Assembly: GCA_937873175.1 (NCBI GenBank)
Contig: CALMVT010000434.1
Location: 19,603 to 76,134 of the forward strand
DNA: 56,532 nt
Direction of reading: 5' to 3'
Source: an uncultured Acetobacteraceae bacterium
GTDB lineage: Bacteria; Pseudomonadota; Alphaproteobacteria; Acetobacterales; Acetobacteraceae
Notes under the pieces: generated by a model
Databases searched by the model: none
Told to the model about the DNA's origin: nothing
The model's input: only the letters and a program-made list of their open reading frames with translations
Position numbers and translations under genes: made by a program
Shown: positions 48,655 to 56,228 of the stretch, one piece after another
Layout of the letters: the number at the start of each line of letters is the position of its first letter
Numbering within the stretch: position 1 is the stretch's first letter

Positions 48655-49617
48655 ATGATATCCCGCCGCGCGTTGCTGCCGACTCCGCTCGCCGCCCTCG
48701 CGATGCCGGCGCGAGGGCAGGACTCCTTTGCGGCCTTCGTGAACAGCGTGAAGGCGGAAGGGCGGCGCGCCGGCCTGCGCGAGGCGATTCTGCAGCAGGC
48801 GTTTGCCGGCGTGGAACCGAACCAGAAGGTGATCGAACTCGATCGCCGCCAGCCGGAGTTCACTCTGACCTGGCCGGAGTACCGCGCCCGCGTGCTGCCG
48901 GAAAGCCGCATGCAGGCCGCGCGCGAGAACTATGCCCGCGAGCGTCCTTTGCTGGCCCGGGTCGAGGAGCGGTATGGCGTGGACCCGTTGATCATCATGG
49001 GCATCTGGGGCGTCGAGTCGGCCTTCGGCGCAAACAAGGGCAGTTACCGGTTGGTCGAGGCGCTCTCGACCCTGGCCTGGGAAGGCCGGCGGGCCGCCTA
49101 TTTCCGCAGCGAGTTGATCAATGCGTTGCGCATCCTGGACCAGGGCGATGTGGCGCCCGCACACATGACCGGCGGCTGGGCTGGGGCGATGGGTCAGCCG
49201 CAGTTCATGCCAAGCTCCTACCTGCGCTTTGCCGTGGACTTCGACGGCGACGGGCGGCGCGACATCTGGGACAGCAAGCCAGATGTGTTCGGGTCGGTCG
49301 GCAATTACCTGGCCAAGAACGGCTGGCGCCGGGGGGAACCTTGGGCGCAGCCGGTTCGGCTGCCTTTGGGCTTCGACGCGGTTGCGGCCGTGCGCGACAA
49401 CCGCCGGAGTCTTGACGAATGGATGCGCATGGGCGTGCGGCGGCTGGACGGCCGTGAATTGGGCCGGGCTGACATTCAGGGCGCAGTTGTCGTGCCAAGC
49501 GGGGCGGAGCCGGGGGAGGGGTTCATGACCTATCCCAATTTCAACGTGATCCGGCGCTACAACCCGTCCGACTTCTATGCTCTGGCTGTCGGCCTATTGG
49601 GCCGATCGGCTGCTTGA
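48655..49617 (+). CDS. Lytic murein transglycosylase, MltB family
   Basis: Periplasmic transglycosylase of about 320 aa from ATG at 48655 (MISRRALLPTPLAALAMPAR). The signal carries twin arginines (SRRALL) with a short hydrophobic core; no lipobox cysteine is seen, so this is a soluble MltB-like enzyme. The catalytic glutamate is in IMGIWGVESAFGANKGSY, followed by GGWAGAMGQPQFMPSSYLRF and a DFDGDGRRDIWDS calcium-binding-like loop. The catalytic domain is complete. After the TGA the frame stays open for 43 more codons. Neighbours include a D,D-carboxypeptidase, so this is a cell-wall pair. Confidence 0.93.
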   Translation: MISRRALLPTPLAALAMPARGQDSFAAFVNSVKAEGRRAGLREAILQQAFAGVEPNQKVIELDRRQPEFTLTWPEYRARVLPESRMQAARENYARERPLLARVEERYGVDPLIIMGIWGVESAFGANKGSYRLVEALSTLAWEGRRAAYFRSELINALRILDQGDVAPAHMTGGWAGAMGQPQFMPSSYLRFAVDFDGDGRRDIWDSKPDVFGSVGNYLAKNGWRRGEPWAQPVRLPLGFDAVAAVRDNRRSLDEWMRMGVRRLDGRELGRADIQGAVVVPSGAEPGEGFMTYPNFNVIRRYNPSDFYALAVGLLGRSAA

Positions 49618-49752
49618 CGAACGGTTATCTCCATCGGGACGGGACGCCTCGCGGCCGTGTTCCTGGGTCAGCGGCGACCGACGGCTGACAAGGGAGCGCG
49701 GGACGTCCCGGCACTCTCGGCGCTGGACCCGGCCATGGGGGCGGAGTAACCG
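49618..49752 (+). other. Spacer between mltB and the carboxypeptidase gene with an in-frame open stretch
   Basis: The reading frame of mltB continues after its TGA for 43 codons to a TAA at 49747-49749. About four fifths of the third codon positions are G or C, as in real genes here. The translation (for example GRLAAVFLGQRRP, DVPALSALDPAMGAE) matches no family I recognise. In many Alphaproteobacteria I would expect rlpA between mltB and dacC; it is not present here. This could be a decayed gene end, a lost 3' extension of mltB, or chance. Confidence 0.4.
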
Positions 49753-50997
49753 ATGCAGGAATCGTGCGAAAACAGGGAGCGCCGGGCCATGCTGGGTCGC
49801 CGTGGGATTTTGTTTGCCGGAACGGCGCTCGCGGCGATGCCGGGCAGGATGTTGGCGGCGGAACAGCGCCGGACGCCGCCGCGTGGGCGGGGTCGCGAGA
49901 CGGCGTCGGCAAGCACGGCAGCAGCCACGCCGCTGGGCCCGATGGACACTGCGGCCAAGTTCGCGCTGATCCTCGATTTCAACACCGGCGCAACGTTGCT
50001 GGATAAGGACGGCGACGCGCCGATGCCGCCGTCGTCCATGACCAAGCTAATGACCGCATACATCATCTACGGGATGCTGAAAGCGGGACGCCTGACGCTC
50101 GACCAGGAGTTGCCGGTCAGCGAGCGCGCTTGGCGCATGCAGGGGTCCAAGATGTTCGTGCCTTTGGGCGGCACGGTGAGGGTTGAAGACCTGATCCGCG
50201 GCGTCATCGTGCAGTCCGGCAACGACGCTTGCATCGTGCTGGCCGAGGCGGTGGCTGGGTCGGAAGAAGGCTTTGCCGACCAGATGAACGCCAAGGCCAA
50301 GGAGCTTGGCCTGACCGCATCGAACTTCCGCAACAGCACGGGCTGGCCCGACCCGCAACAGCGCATGTCCTGCCGCGACATCGCGGTGCTGGCGCGGCGC
50401 TTGATCACGGACTTCCCGGAATATTACAAATATGACAACGAAAAGACATTCAAATACAACAATATCGAACAGCAGAACCGTAATCCCCTCGTGCAGAAGG
50501 GTATTGCGGACGGTTTGAAAACGGGCCACACCGAGGAGGGCGGCTATGGCCTGGTCGCCAGCACCGCGCGGGGCGGCCGGCGGGTGATCGTCGTGGTGAA
50601 CGGCCTTTCCTCGATGCACCAACGGGCAGAAGAAAGCGAGCGGCTGCTGGAATGGAGCTTCCGGGAGTTCGAGAACGTGACGCTGTTTGCCGCGGGCGAC
50701 GCGGTTGAGCAGGCAAGGGTCTGGCTGGGTGCGCGGCCGACCGTGCCGTTGGTGGGTGGCCAGGACCTAGTGCTGACCATGCCCCGGCAATGGCGCCGCA
50801 GCGCCAAGATCGAGGTCGAGTACAGCAATCCCATCCCGGCGCCGGTCAGCCGTGGCGATGTGCTGGGCAAGCTCACCGTTTCCGGCCAGGGCGTGCCGGC
50901 GATGAACGTGCCGTTGCTGGCCGGCGCCGACGTGCCTCGGCTTTGGCTGCCCGGCCGCGCGGCCGCGGTCATGGTCCGCTACGTCACGGGGTCCTGA
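49753..50997 (+). CDS. dacC: D-alanyl-D-alanine carboxypeptidase (PBP5/6 type)
   Basis: Low-molecular-weight penicillin-binding protein trimming pentapeptide stems in the periplasm. The 414-aa protein has the three serine-peptidase motifs: SxxK in PPSSMTKLM, SxN as SGN in VQSGNDACIVLAEA, and KTG in DGLKTGHTEEGGYGLVAS, followed by the C-terminal beta domain. The N-terminus (MLGRRGILFAGTALAAMPG) is a signal peptide with an RR pair. ATG at 49753 (GGAG upstream) and ATG at 49789 (AGGGAG upstream, shorter n-region) are both plausible starts. The gene symbol is assigned by family only. Confidence 0.93.
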   Translation: MQESCENRERRAMLGRRGILFAGTALAAMPGRMLAAEQRRTPPRGRGRETASASTAAATPLGPMDTAAKFALILDFNTGATLLDKDGDAPMPPSSMTKLMTAYIIYGMLKAGRLTLDQELPVSERAWRMQGSKMFVPLGGTVRVEDLIRGVIVQSGNDACIVLAEAVAGSEEGFADQMNAKAKELGLTASNFRNSTGWPDPQQRMSCRDIAVLARRLITDFPEYYKYDNEKTFKYNNIEQQNRNPLVQKGIADGLKTGHTEEGGYGLVASTARGGRRVIVVVNGLSSMHQRAEESERLLEWSFREFENVTLFAAGDAVEQARVWLGARPTVPLVGGQDLVLTMPRQWRRSAKIEVEYSNPIPAPVSRGDVLGKLTVSGQGVPAMNVPLLAGADVPRLWLPGRAAAVMVRYVTGS

Positions 50998-51004
50998 CTC
51001 CTCG

Positions 51005-51619
51005 GTGTTCATCACGTTCGAGGGCGGGGAGGGGGCCGGGAAATCCACCCAGGCGCGTCTCCTGGCCGAAGCCATGACGGCTAAGGGCAGAACGGTGCTG
51101 TGCACGCGCGAGCCGGGCGGCGCGCCCGGTGCGGAAGTCCTGCGCGGCTTGCTGTTGTCGCGCGATCATGATTGGTCGCCGCCAGCCGAGGTTTACCTTC
51201 ACTTCGCGGCACGGGCCGAGCATGTAGCGCGGACCATCCAGCCGGCCCTGGCCCGGGGCGCCGTCGTGATCAGCGATCGGTTCGCCGATTCGACGATGGC
51301 CTATCAGGGTTATGGCCTTGGGGCCGACCGCAGCTTGATCGCCGCACTGAGCCGGTTGCTGCCGATACGGCCCGATCTCACCGTCATGCTGGAAGTCTCC
51401 CCGGCCATTGCGGCGGTCCGAGTGGCAGGCCGCCGCCAGGCGCTTGACCGCTACGAGGCGATGGGACCGGCGTTCCACGCGCGGGTTGCGGAGGGCTTTG
51501 CCGCGGTTGCCGCCGCGGAGCCGGACCGCTGCGCCGTGGTCTCGGCCGATGGTGGGGTGGACGACGTGCACCGCACGGTGCTCGCCGTTGTCGCGAGTCG
51601 CCGGCCCGGCGTCGTATGA
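51005..51619 (+). CDS. tmk: Thymidylate kinase
   Basis: Tmk phosphorylates dTMP to dTDP. The 204-aa protein starts at GTG and opens MFITFEGGEGAGKSTQARLL, the P-loop. The dTMP-binding segments REPGGAPGAEVLR and DRFADSTMAYQGYG and the LID-like AGRRQALDRYE are visible. Its stop overlaps the holB start (ATGA). The tmk-holB-metG-tatD order is conserved in Alphaproteobacteria. Confidence 0.97.
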   Translation: MFITFEGGEGAGKSTQARLLAEAMTAKGRTVLCTREPGGAPGAEVLRGLLLSRDHDWSPPAEVYLHFAARAEHVARTIQPALARGAVVISDRFADSTMAYQGYGLGADRSLIAALSRLLPIRPDLTVMLEVSPAIAAVRVAGRRQALDRYEAMGPAFHARVAEGFAAVAAAEPDRCAVVSADGGVDDVHRTVLAVVASRRPGVV

Positions 51620-52620
51620 CTGCGCCGGCGCCGCGCGAGAACCCGTTTTTGCTGGGCCACGCCGCCGCGGAAGCGGTGATCGAGGACGTAATCCGGGCCG
51701 GCCGCATCCACCACGCTTGGCTGCTGACCGGGCCGGAGGGTGTCGGCAAGGCAACGCTGGCCTACCGCTTCGCCCGGCGCTTGCTCGCCGGCCCGCAAGC
51801 CGTCTCCAGCGCGAACGACCCGGCATCCCCCGTTTTCCGGCGTGTCGCGGCGGGCACCCATGCCGACCTGCTGACAATCGAGCGTGAATGGGACGACAAG
51901 CGTAGGCGCCTGCGTTCCGAGATCGTGGTGGACAGCGCCCGCGATGTGGCAGACTTCCTGCGCCTGACACCGGCGGAAGGCGGCTGGCGCATCGTCGTGG
52001 TGGACGGGGCCGAGCACCTGAACCGCAACGCCGCCAATGCGCTGCTCAAGGTGCTGGAGGAGCCGCCGCCGCGCGCCGTGCTGCTGCTGGTCAGCGCGTC
52101 GCCGGGACGGCTGCTGCCGACGATTCGGAGCCGGTGCCGGGGGCTTCGGCTGGGCGAACTCGGGCCGGCGGATATGGAGCGCGTGTTGGCCCGTTGCCTG
52201 CCGGACATGGACCCGGCGGAACGCGCCGCGCTGGCTGCCCTGTCGAGTGCGCCGGGCCGGGCGCTGGCTTTGGCGCAGGAGCAAGGCGTTGAGGTCGCTG
52301 CCCTGGTGGCCGACGTGCTGCGGGCGACGCCGAACGTGCCGCTGCTGCGCACCCACGAGGTCGCGGACAAGCTGGCGCGGAGCGACGCCGGGTTCGCGGC
52401 CTTCATGGACCTGCTGCGTGATGCAATCAGCGCCGCGGTCCGCAACGCCGCGCGGGGACAGGCCGATGCCGGCCAACAGCGGCTAACGGGCTTGAGGCCC
52501 CTAGCCGAATGGGGTGATTTGTGGCACGCGCTGACGAGGCTGCAAGACGATACCGAGCGGTTCAACTTGGACAAGCGGCATGCGATCGTCTTGAGCCTGG
52601 ATTTGCTGAATAGCCCATGA
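51616..52620 (+). CDS. holB: DNA polymerase III delta-prime subunit
   Basis: Clamp-loader subunit of 334 aa with AAA+ organisation. The N-terminus reads LLTGPEGVGKATLAYRFARR, with a P-loop-like GPEGVGKAT, followed by VVDGAEHLNRNAANALLKVL, EEPPPRAVLLLVSAS and the sensor-like segment LLPTIRSRCRGLRL. Alphaproteobacterial delta-prime often keeps a P-loop, unlike E. coli, and the zinc-binding cysteines of the E. coli protein are missing here. It overlaps tmk and metG by ATGA at both ends. Confidence 0.95.
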   Translation: MTAPAPRENPFLLGHAAAEAVIEDVIRAGRIHHAWLLTGPEGVGKATLAYRFARRLLAGPQAVSSANDPASPVFRRVAAGTHADLLTIEREWDDKRRRLRSEIVVDSARDVADFLRLTPAEGGWRIVVVDGAEHLNRNAANALLKVLEEPPPRAVLLLVSASPGRLLPTIRSRCRGLRLGELGPADMERVLARCLPDMDPAERAALAALSSAPGRALALAQEQGVEVAALVADVLRATPNVPLLRTHEVADKLARSDAGFAAFMDLLRDAISAAVRNAARGQADAGQQRLTGLRPLAEWGDLWHALTRLQDDTERFNLDKRHAIVLSLDLLNSP

Positions 52621-54152
52621 CCAAGCGGTTCTACGTCACGACACCGATCTACTACGTCAACGGCGCGCCGCATATCGGCCACGCCTACACGTCGGTTGCC
52701 GCCGATGTGCTGGCCCGGTGGAAGCGGCTGGACGGCTACGAGGTATTTTTCCTGACCGGCACCGACGAGCACGGTCAGAAGGTCGAGAAGGCGGCGCATG
52801 ACGCGGGCGTAGCACCCCAGGAGTTCGCCGATCGCATTTCCCAGCAGTTCCAGGGGCTTTCCACGCTGATGGGCTTGTCCAACGATGATTTCATCCGCAC
52901 GACGGAGGAACGTCACAAGCTTGCTTGCCAGGAGCTTTGGCGCCGTCTGCGCGCGTCGGGCGACATCTACTTGGGGCATTATGAAGGCTACTACGCCGTT
53001 CGCGACGAGGCATTCTACAACGAGAGCGAACTGATCATCCGGCCTGACGGCAGCCGCATTGCGCCCACGGGAGCGCCCGTCGAGTGGGTGCGGGAGCCTT
53101 CGTATTTCTTCCGCCTCTCGGCTTGGCAGGAACGCCTGCTCGCGCTGTATGAGAGCGAGCCGGATTTCGTGTCCCCTGCCAGTCGCCGCAGCGAGGTCGC
53201 GAGCTTTGTCCGCGGCGGGCTGAACGATCTTTCGGTCAGCCGCACCAGTTTCACCTGGGGCGTGCCGGTGCCGGACGACCCCAACCACGTCATGTATGTA
53301 TGGCTTGATGCGCTGACGAACTACCTGTCTGCGGTCGGCTTCCCCGACCCGGCAGACCCGCGCTGGCCGTTTTGGCCGGCCGACGTGCACCTGGTCGGCA
53401 AGGACATCATCCGTTTCCATGCGGTCTACTGGCCAGCGTTCCTGATGGCTGCCGGGCTGCCGGTTCCGCGGTGCGTGTTCTCGAACGGCTGGTGGACCGC
53501 GGCGGGCGAGAAAATGAGCAAGTCGCTAGGCAACGCCGTTGATGCCGCCCGGCTAGTGGATGCGTTCGGCCTTGATCCCGTGCGCTATTTCCTGTTGCGC
53601 GAGGTGCCGTTCGGCAATGATGGAGATTATAGCGACGCGGCGTTGATCCGCCGGTTGAACGTGGAACTTGCGAACGACCTCGGCAACTTGGCGCAGCGCA
53701 CGTTATCGCAAGTCGCCAAGAACTGCGGCGGCCTGTTGCCGGGGCGCGGGGCCGCGACCGTTCAGGACACGGCGCTGCTGGAGGCGGCGCTGGCGCTGCC
53801 GGATGCCATGCGAGACCGCCTGGACCGCCTCGCTTTCCACGACGCGCTGGAGGATGTGTGGAAGGTTATCCGGGCGGCGAACGCCTACATCGACCATCAA
53901 GCGCCCTGGGTGCTGCGCAAGACGGATGCGGCCCGCATGGCAAGCGTGCTGCGCGTGTTGGTCGAGGTGATCCGTTGCGTGGCCACGGTCCTGCAGCCCT
54001 TCATGCCGGGCAGCATGGCCGCGATGCTTGACCAGGTTGGCGCGCCTCCAGACGCACGGGGCCTTGCGGACCTTGCGATGCCGCTGCCACCAGGCGCAGC
54101 GTTGCCGGCGCCGCGTGGCGTGTTTCCGCGCTACATCGAAAAGGCCCGGTAG
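52617..54152 (+). CDS. metG: Methionyl-tRNA synthetase
   Basis: Class I synthetase charging tRNA-Met. The 511-aa protein has the HIGH motif in YYVNGAPHIGHAYTSVAADV, LTGTDEHGQKVEKAA, the WGVPVPDDPNHVMYVWLDAL segment and the KMSKS loop in AAGEKMSKSLGN. It is the short form: the cysteine zinc knuckle inserted in E. coli MetG and the C-terminal tRNA-binding (Trbp111-like) domain are both absent. The start overlaps the holB stop (ATGA). Confidence 0.97.
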   Translation: MTKRFYVTTPIYYVNGAPHIGHAYTSVAADVLARWKRLDGYEVFFLTGTDEHGQKVEKAAHDAGVAPQEFADRISQQFQGLSTLMGLSNDDFIRTTEERHKLACQELWRRLRASGDIYLGHYEGYYAVRDEAFYNESELIIRPDGSRIAPTGAPVEWVREPSYFFRLSAWQERLLALYESEPDFVSPASRRSEVASFVRGGLNDLSVSRTSFTWGVPVPDDPNHVMYVWLDALTNYLSAVGFPDPADPRWPFWPADVHLVGKDIIRFHAVYWPAFLMAAGLPVPRCVFSNGWWTAAGEKMSKSLGNAVDAARLVDAFGLDPVRYFLLREVPFGNDGDYSDAALIRRLNVELANDLGNLAQRTLSQVAKNCGGLLPGRGAATVQDTALLEAALALPDAMRDRLDRLAFHDALEDVWKVIRAANAYIDHQAPWVLRKTDAARMASVLRVLVEVIRCVATVLQPFMPGSMAAMLDQVGAPPDARGLADLAMPLPPGAALPAPRGVFPRYIEKAR

Positions 54153-54162
54153 GGCGCCGGGG

Positions 54163-54930
54163 TTGATCGACTCGCATTGCCACCTGGACATGTTCGACGC
54201 GGCGGAACTCGACGCCGTGCTTGGGCGGGCCGCGACCGCTGGGGTCGGCGAGATGATCACCATCGGCACGCGGCTGGCCGAGAGCGCGCCGCTGATCGCG
54301 TTGGCGCAGCGCCCCGGCGTGTGGTGCACCGTCGGCGTTCATCCGCACAATGCCGGTGATGGGCCGGTTGCCGACGCGGCCACGATCGCCAGACTGGCCG
54401 ACAACCCGCGAGTGGTTGGCATTGGCGAGTCCGGGCTGGATTACTTCTACGACAAGGCGCCGCGCGATATGCAGCAGGCGAGCTTTCGGCAGCATATCCG
54501 TGCCGCGCGCCTGGCCGGCCTCCCTTTGGTGATCCATGCGCGCGATGCCGACTGGGACATTGCAGCAATCCTGCATGAGGAGTGGGACGCCGGCGGGCCA
54601 TTCCAGCTTGTCCTGCATTGCTTCAGCTCCGGCCGCGCTCTGGCGGAGGATGCTCTCAAGCTGGGCGGATATGTCAGCTTCTCCGGCATTCTGACGTTTC
54701 CAAAATCTGGCGCCTTGCGTGACATCGCCCGCGACATCCCCGCGGACCGGCTGCTGGTAGAGACCGATGCGCCATATTTGGCACCCGTGCCGTTTCGTGG
54801 GAAACGCAACGAATCCAGCCATGTCGTCGAGACGGCGCGCGTGTTAGCAGAACTGCGCGGAATGCCGCTTGAGGCTTTGGATGCGTTGACGACTGGCAAT
54901 GTGCATGCCTTGTTCAAGCGTATGGCCTAG
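54163..54930 (+). CDS. tatD: TatD family metal-dependent hydrolase
   Basis: TIM-barrel metallo-hydrolase related to TatD DNases. The ORF track start lies inside metG; the family start is TTG at 54163, 10 bases after the metG stop, giving MIDSHCHLDMFDAAELDAVL and 255 aa. Metal ligands are visible as DSHCHLD, the glutamate in GIGESGLDYFYD, HARDADWD, and HCFSSGRALAED; ETDAPYLAPVPFRGKRNESS closes the active site. Biochemical roles proposed for this family include 3'-5' exonuclease and D-aminoacyl-tRNA deacylase activity; which applies is unknown. Confidence 0.94.
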   Translation: MIDSHCHLDMFDAAELDAVLGRAATAGVGEMITIGTRLAESAPLIALAQRPGVWCTVGVHPHNAGDGPVADAATIARLADNPRVVGIGESGLDYFYDKAPRDMQQASFRQHIRAARLAGLPLVIHARDADWDIAAILHEEWDAGGPFQLVLHCFSSGRALAEDALKLGGYVSFSGILTFPKSGALRDIARDIPADRLLVETDAPYLAPVPFRGKRNESSHVVETARVLAELRGMPLEALDALTTGNVHALFKRMA

Positions 54931-54932
54931 AG

Positions 54933-55748
54933 ATGCCGCGCGTGACCATCCTTGGCTGCGGCGGGTCAGCAGGTGTGCCGCAAGTTGGCGGGATTGACGG
55001 CCGCGGCGACTGGGGCGTATGCGACCCGGCCGAGCCGCGCAATCGCCGCACCCGATCCAGCATCGTCATCGAAAGCGACACGGGAGAGCGATTGCTGGTG
55101 GACACGTCGCCTGACATGCGCGGGCAACTATTGGCCTGCGGGGTGCCGCAGGTGGATGCGATCCTGTTTACGCATGCCCATGCGGATCATGTGCTCGGCA
55201 TCGATGATGTCCGCATTCTCAACCGCATCGTGAACCGGCCCATCGATGCGTTTGCCACAGCGCAGACCTTGGTGGAGCTGAACAAACGTTTTGACTATGC
55301 GTTCCAGCCGTGGAACCAGCCATACTTCTTTCGGCCGGTGCTTGCGCCGCGTGCCGTCGAGCCGGGGCAGACGGTCGAGACTGCGGGCCTACGGGTGCAG
55401 TTGTTCGAGCAGGATCATGGCTTCATGCCGACGCTCGGATTGCGCGTCGATGGGTTTGGCTATTCGACCGACGTTGCCGTTCTGGACGAGGCCGCATTTG
55501 CGGCGTTGGCCGGAGTGGACACCTGGGTTGTGGATTGCTTTCAGCGCCAGCCACACAAGACGCACGCGAATCTGGAGCAAGTGCTTCAATGGATCGAGCG
55601 CCTGCGTCCACGCCGGGTCGTACTGACGCACATGGGCTATGACATTGATTGGGCGTGGATGAAACAGCGTCTACCGTCGCATATCGAGCCGGCCTACGAT
55701 GGACTAGCTTTGGACATTCCTGCCTCTACACACTTTGACTTTCCATAA
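54933..55748 (+). CDS. MBL-fold metallo-hydrolase, PhnP-like
   Basis: Metallo-beta-lactamase-fold hydrolase of 271 aa, with ATG 2 bases after the tatD stop. It begins MPRVTILGCGGSAGVPQVGG, carries the zinc-binding motif FTHAHADHVLGIDDVR, and later FEQDHGFMPTLGLRVDGFGY, VVDCFQRQPHKTHAN and VLTHMGYDIDW, all consistent with the PhnP-like branch (phosphoribosyl cyclic phosphodiesterases). Since no phn genes are nearby, a general phosphodiesterase role is more likely than phosphonate use. It is the last gene of the conserved block. Confidence 0.9.
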   Translation: MPRVTILGCGGSAGVPQVGGIDGRGDWGVCDPAEPRNRRTRSSIVIESDTGERLLVDTSPDMRGQLLACGVPQVDAILFTHAHADHVLGIDDVRILNRIVNRPIDAFATAQTLVELNKRFDYAFQPWNQPYFFRPVLAPRAVEPGQTVETAGLRVQLFEQDHGFMPTLGLRVDGFGYSTDVAVLDEAAFAALAGVDTWVVDCFQRQPHKTHANLEQVLQWIERLRPRRVVLTHMGYDIDWAWMKQRLPSHIEPAYDGLALDIPASTHFDFP

Positions 55749-56228
55749 TATGCATTATCGGTCTGAGGGGCAATATTCCGTCTGTTGCCGTTGGAACCAT
55801 TCTCGGGCGTTTTTCCGGCAACACCCCTCTTCGATAAAGGGCAATATCTCTGTTGCCGTCCCGGCACCCCCAAACTCGTTATTGAGGACCGGCGGTGAGA
55901 GGAGCGACCCAGCACTGACCCAGGTCAACGTCGAGCGGTTTTGCACAAAACGGTAGACACGCCGGTTATCGCCTGTTACAGGGCTCACCCATGAAGACTT
56001 TGAACCTCATACGCGGGCGCAGCTGAGACTTTCGCGCGTTACCGTGTCAGGCGGCAGTTCCGCCCCATAGTTCGGGTTCAGTTGATGATCCATCTCAGTT
56101 TCGTTCTCGCCGTGGCATTCATCGGTCGAGGCTCTCCTATATGCTCCGGTTGAGGTCGTCCCGGGCGTAAGGCCCTACAAAGCCAGCCAGGAAGACCTAT
56201 CCGGTAGCCGTACCTTCATGGTGCGGCC
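55749..56228. other. Lower-GC non-coding segment at the edge of the conserved block
   Basis: These 480 bases have no convincing gene. The two 60-base rows I counted (from 55741) are about 45 and 53 percent GC, clearly below the flanking genes. The segment holds the repeated GGCAA...TTGCC elements (55769-55857) and a short inverted repeat GTTTTG-CA-CAAAAC (55938-55951). A minus-strand ORF (55755-55988) spans part of it but resembles nothing I recognise. No tRNA with a recognisable T-arm was found that could act as an attachment site. The segment precedes a probable recombinase. Confidence 0.6.
55769..55857. repeat. Repeated GGCAA...TTGCC inverted-repeat elements
   Basis: Two elements share the sequence GGGCAATAT...CTGTTGCCG: one at 55769-55789 (GGCAA, 11-base spacer, TTGCC) and one at 55840-55857 (GGCAA, 8-base spacer, TTGCC). 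A further GGCAA lies at 55817-55821. Each element has 5-base inverted arms. They could be protein-binding or recombination sites for the downstream recombinase, or the end of an element; this is inference from pattern and position. Confidence 0.5.

Noticed and set aside
55755-55988. 77-aa minus-strand ORF in the right-hand spacer
   Set aside because: No recognised family or ribosome-binding site, and it includes the inverted-repeat elements; kept only as part of the non-coding segment, though a small unknown gene cannot be excluded.
55749-56228. Possible tRNA attachment site before the recombinase
   Set aside because: No consistent acceptor, anticodon and T-arm structure could be found, only isolated GTTC words.
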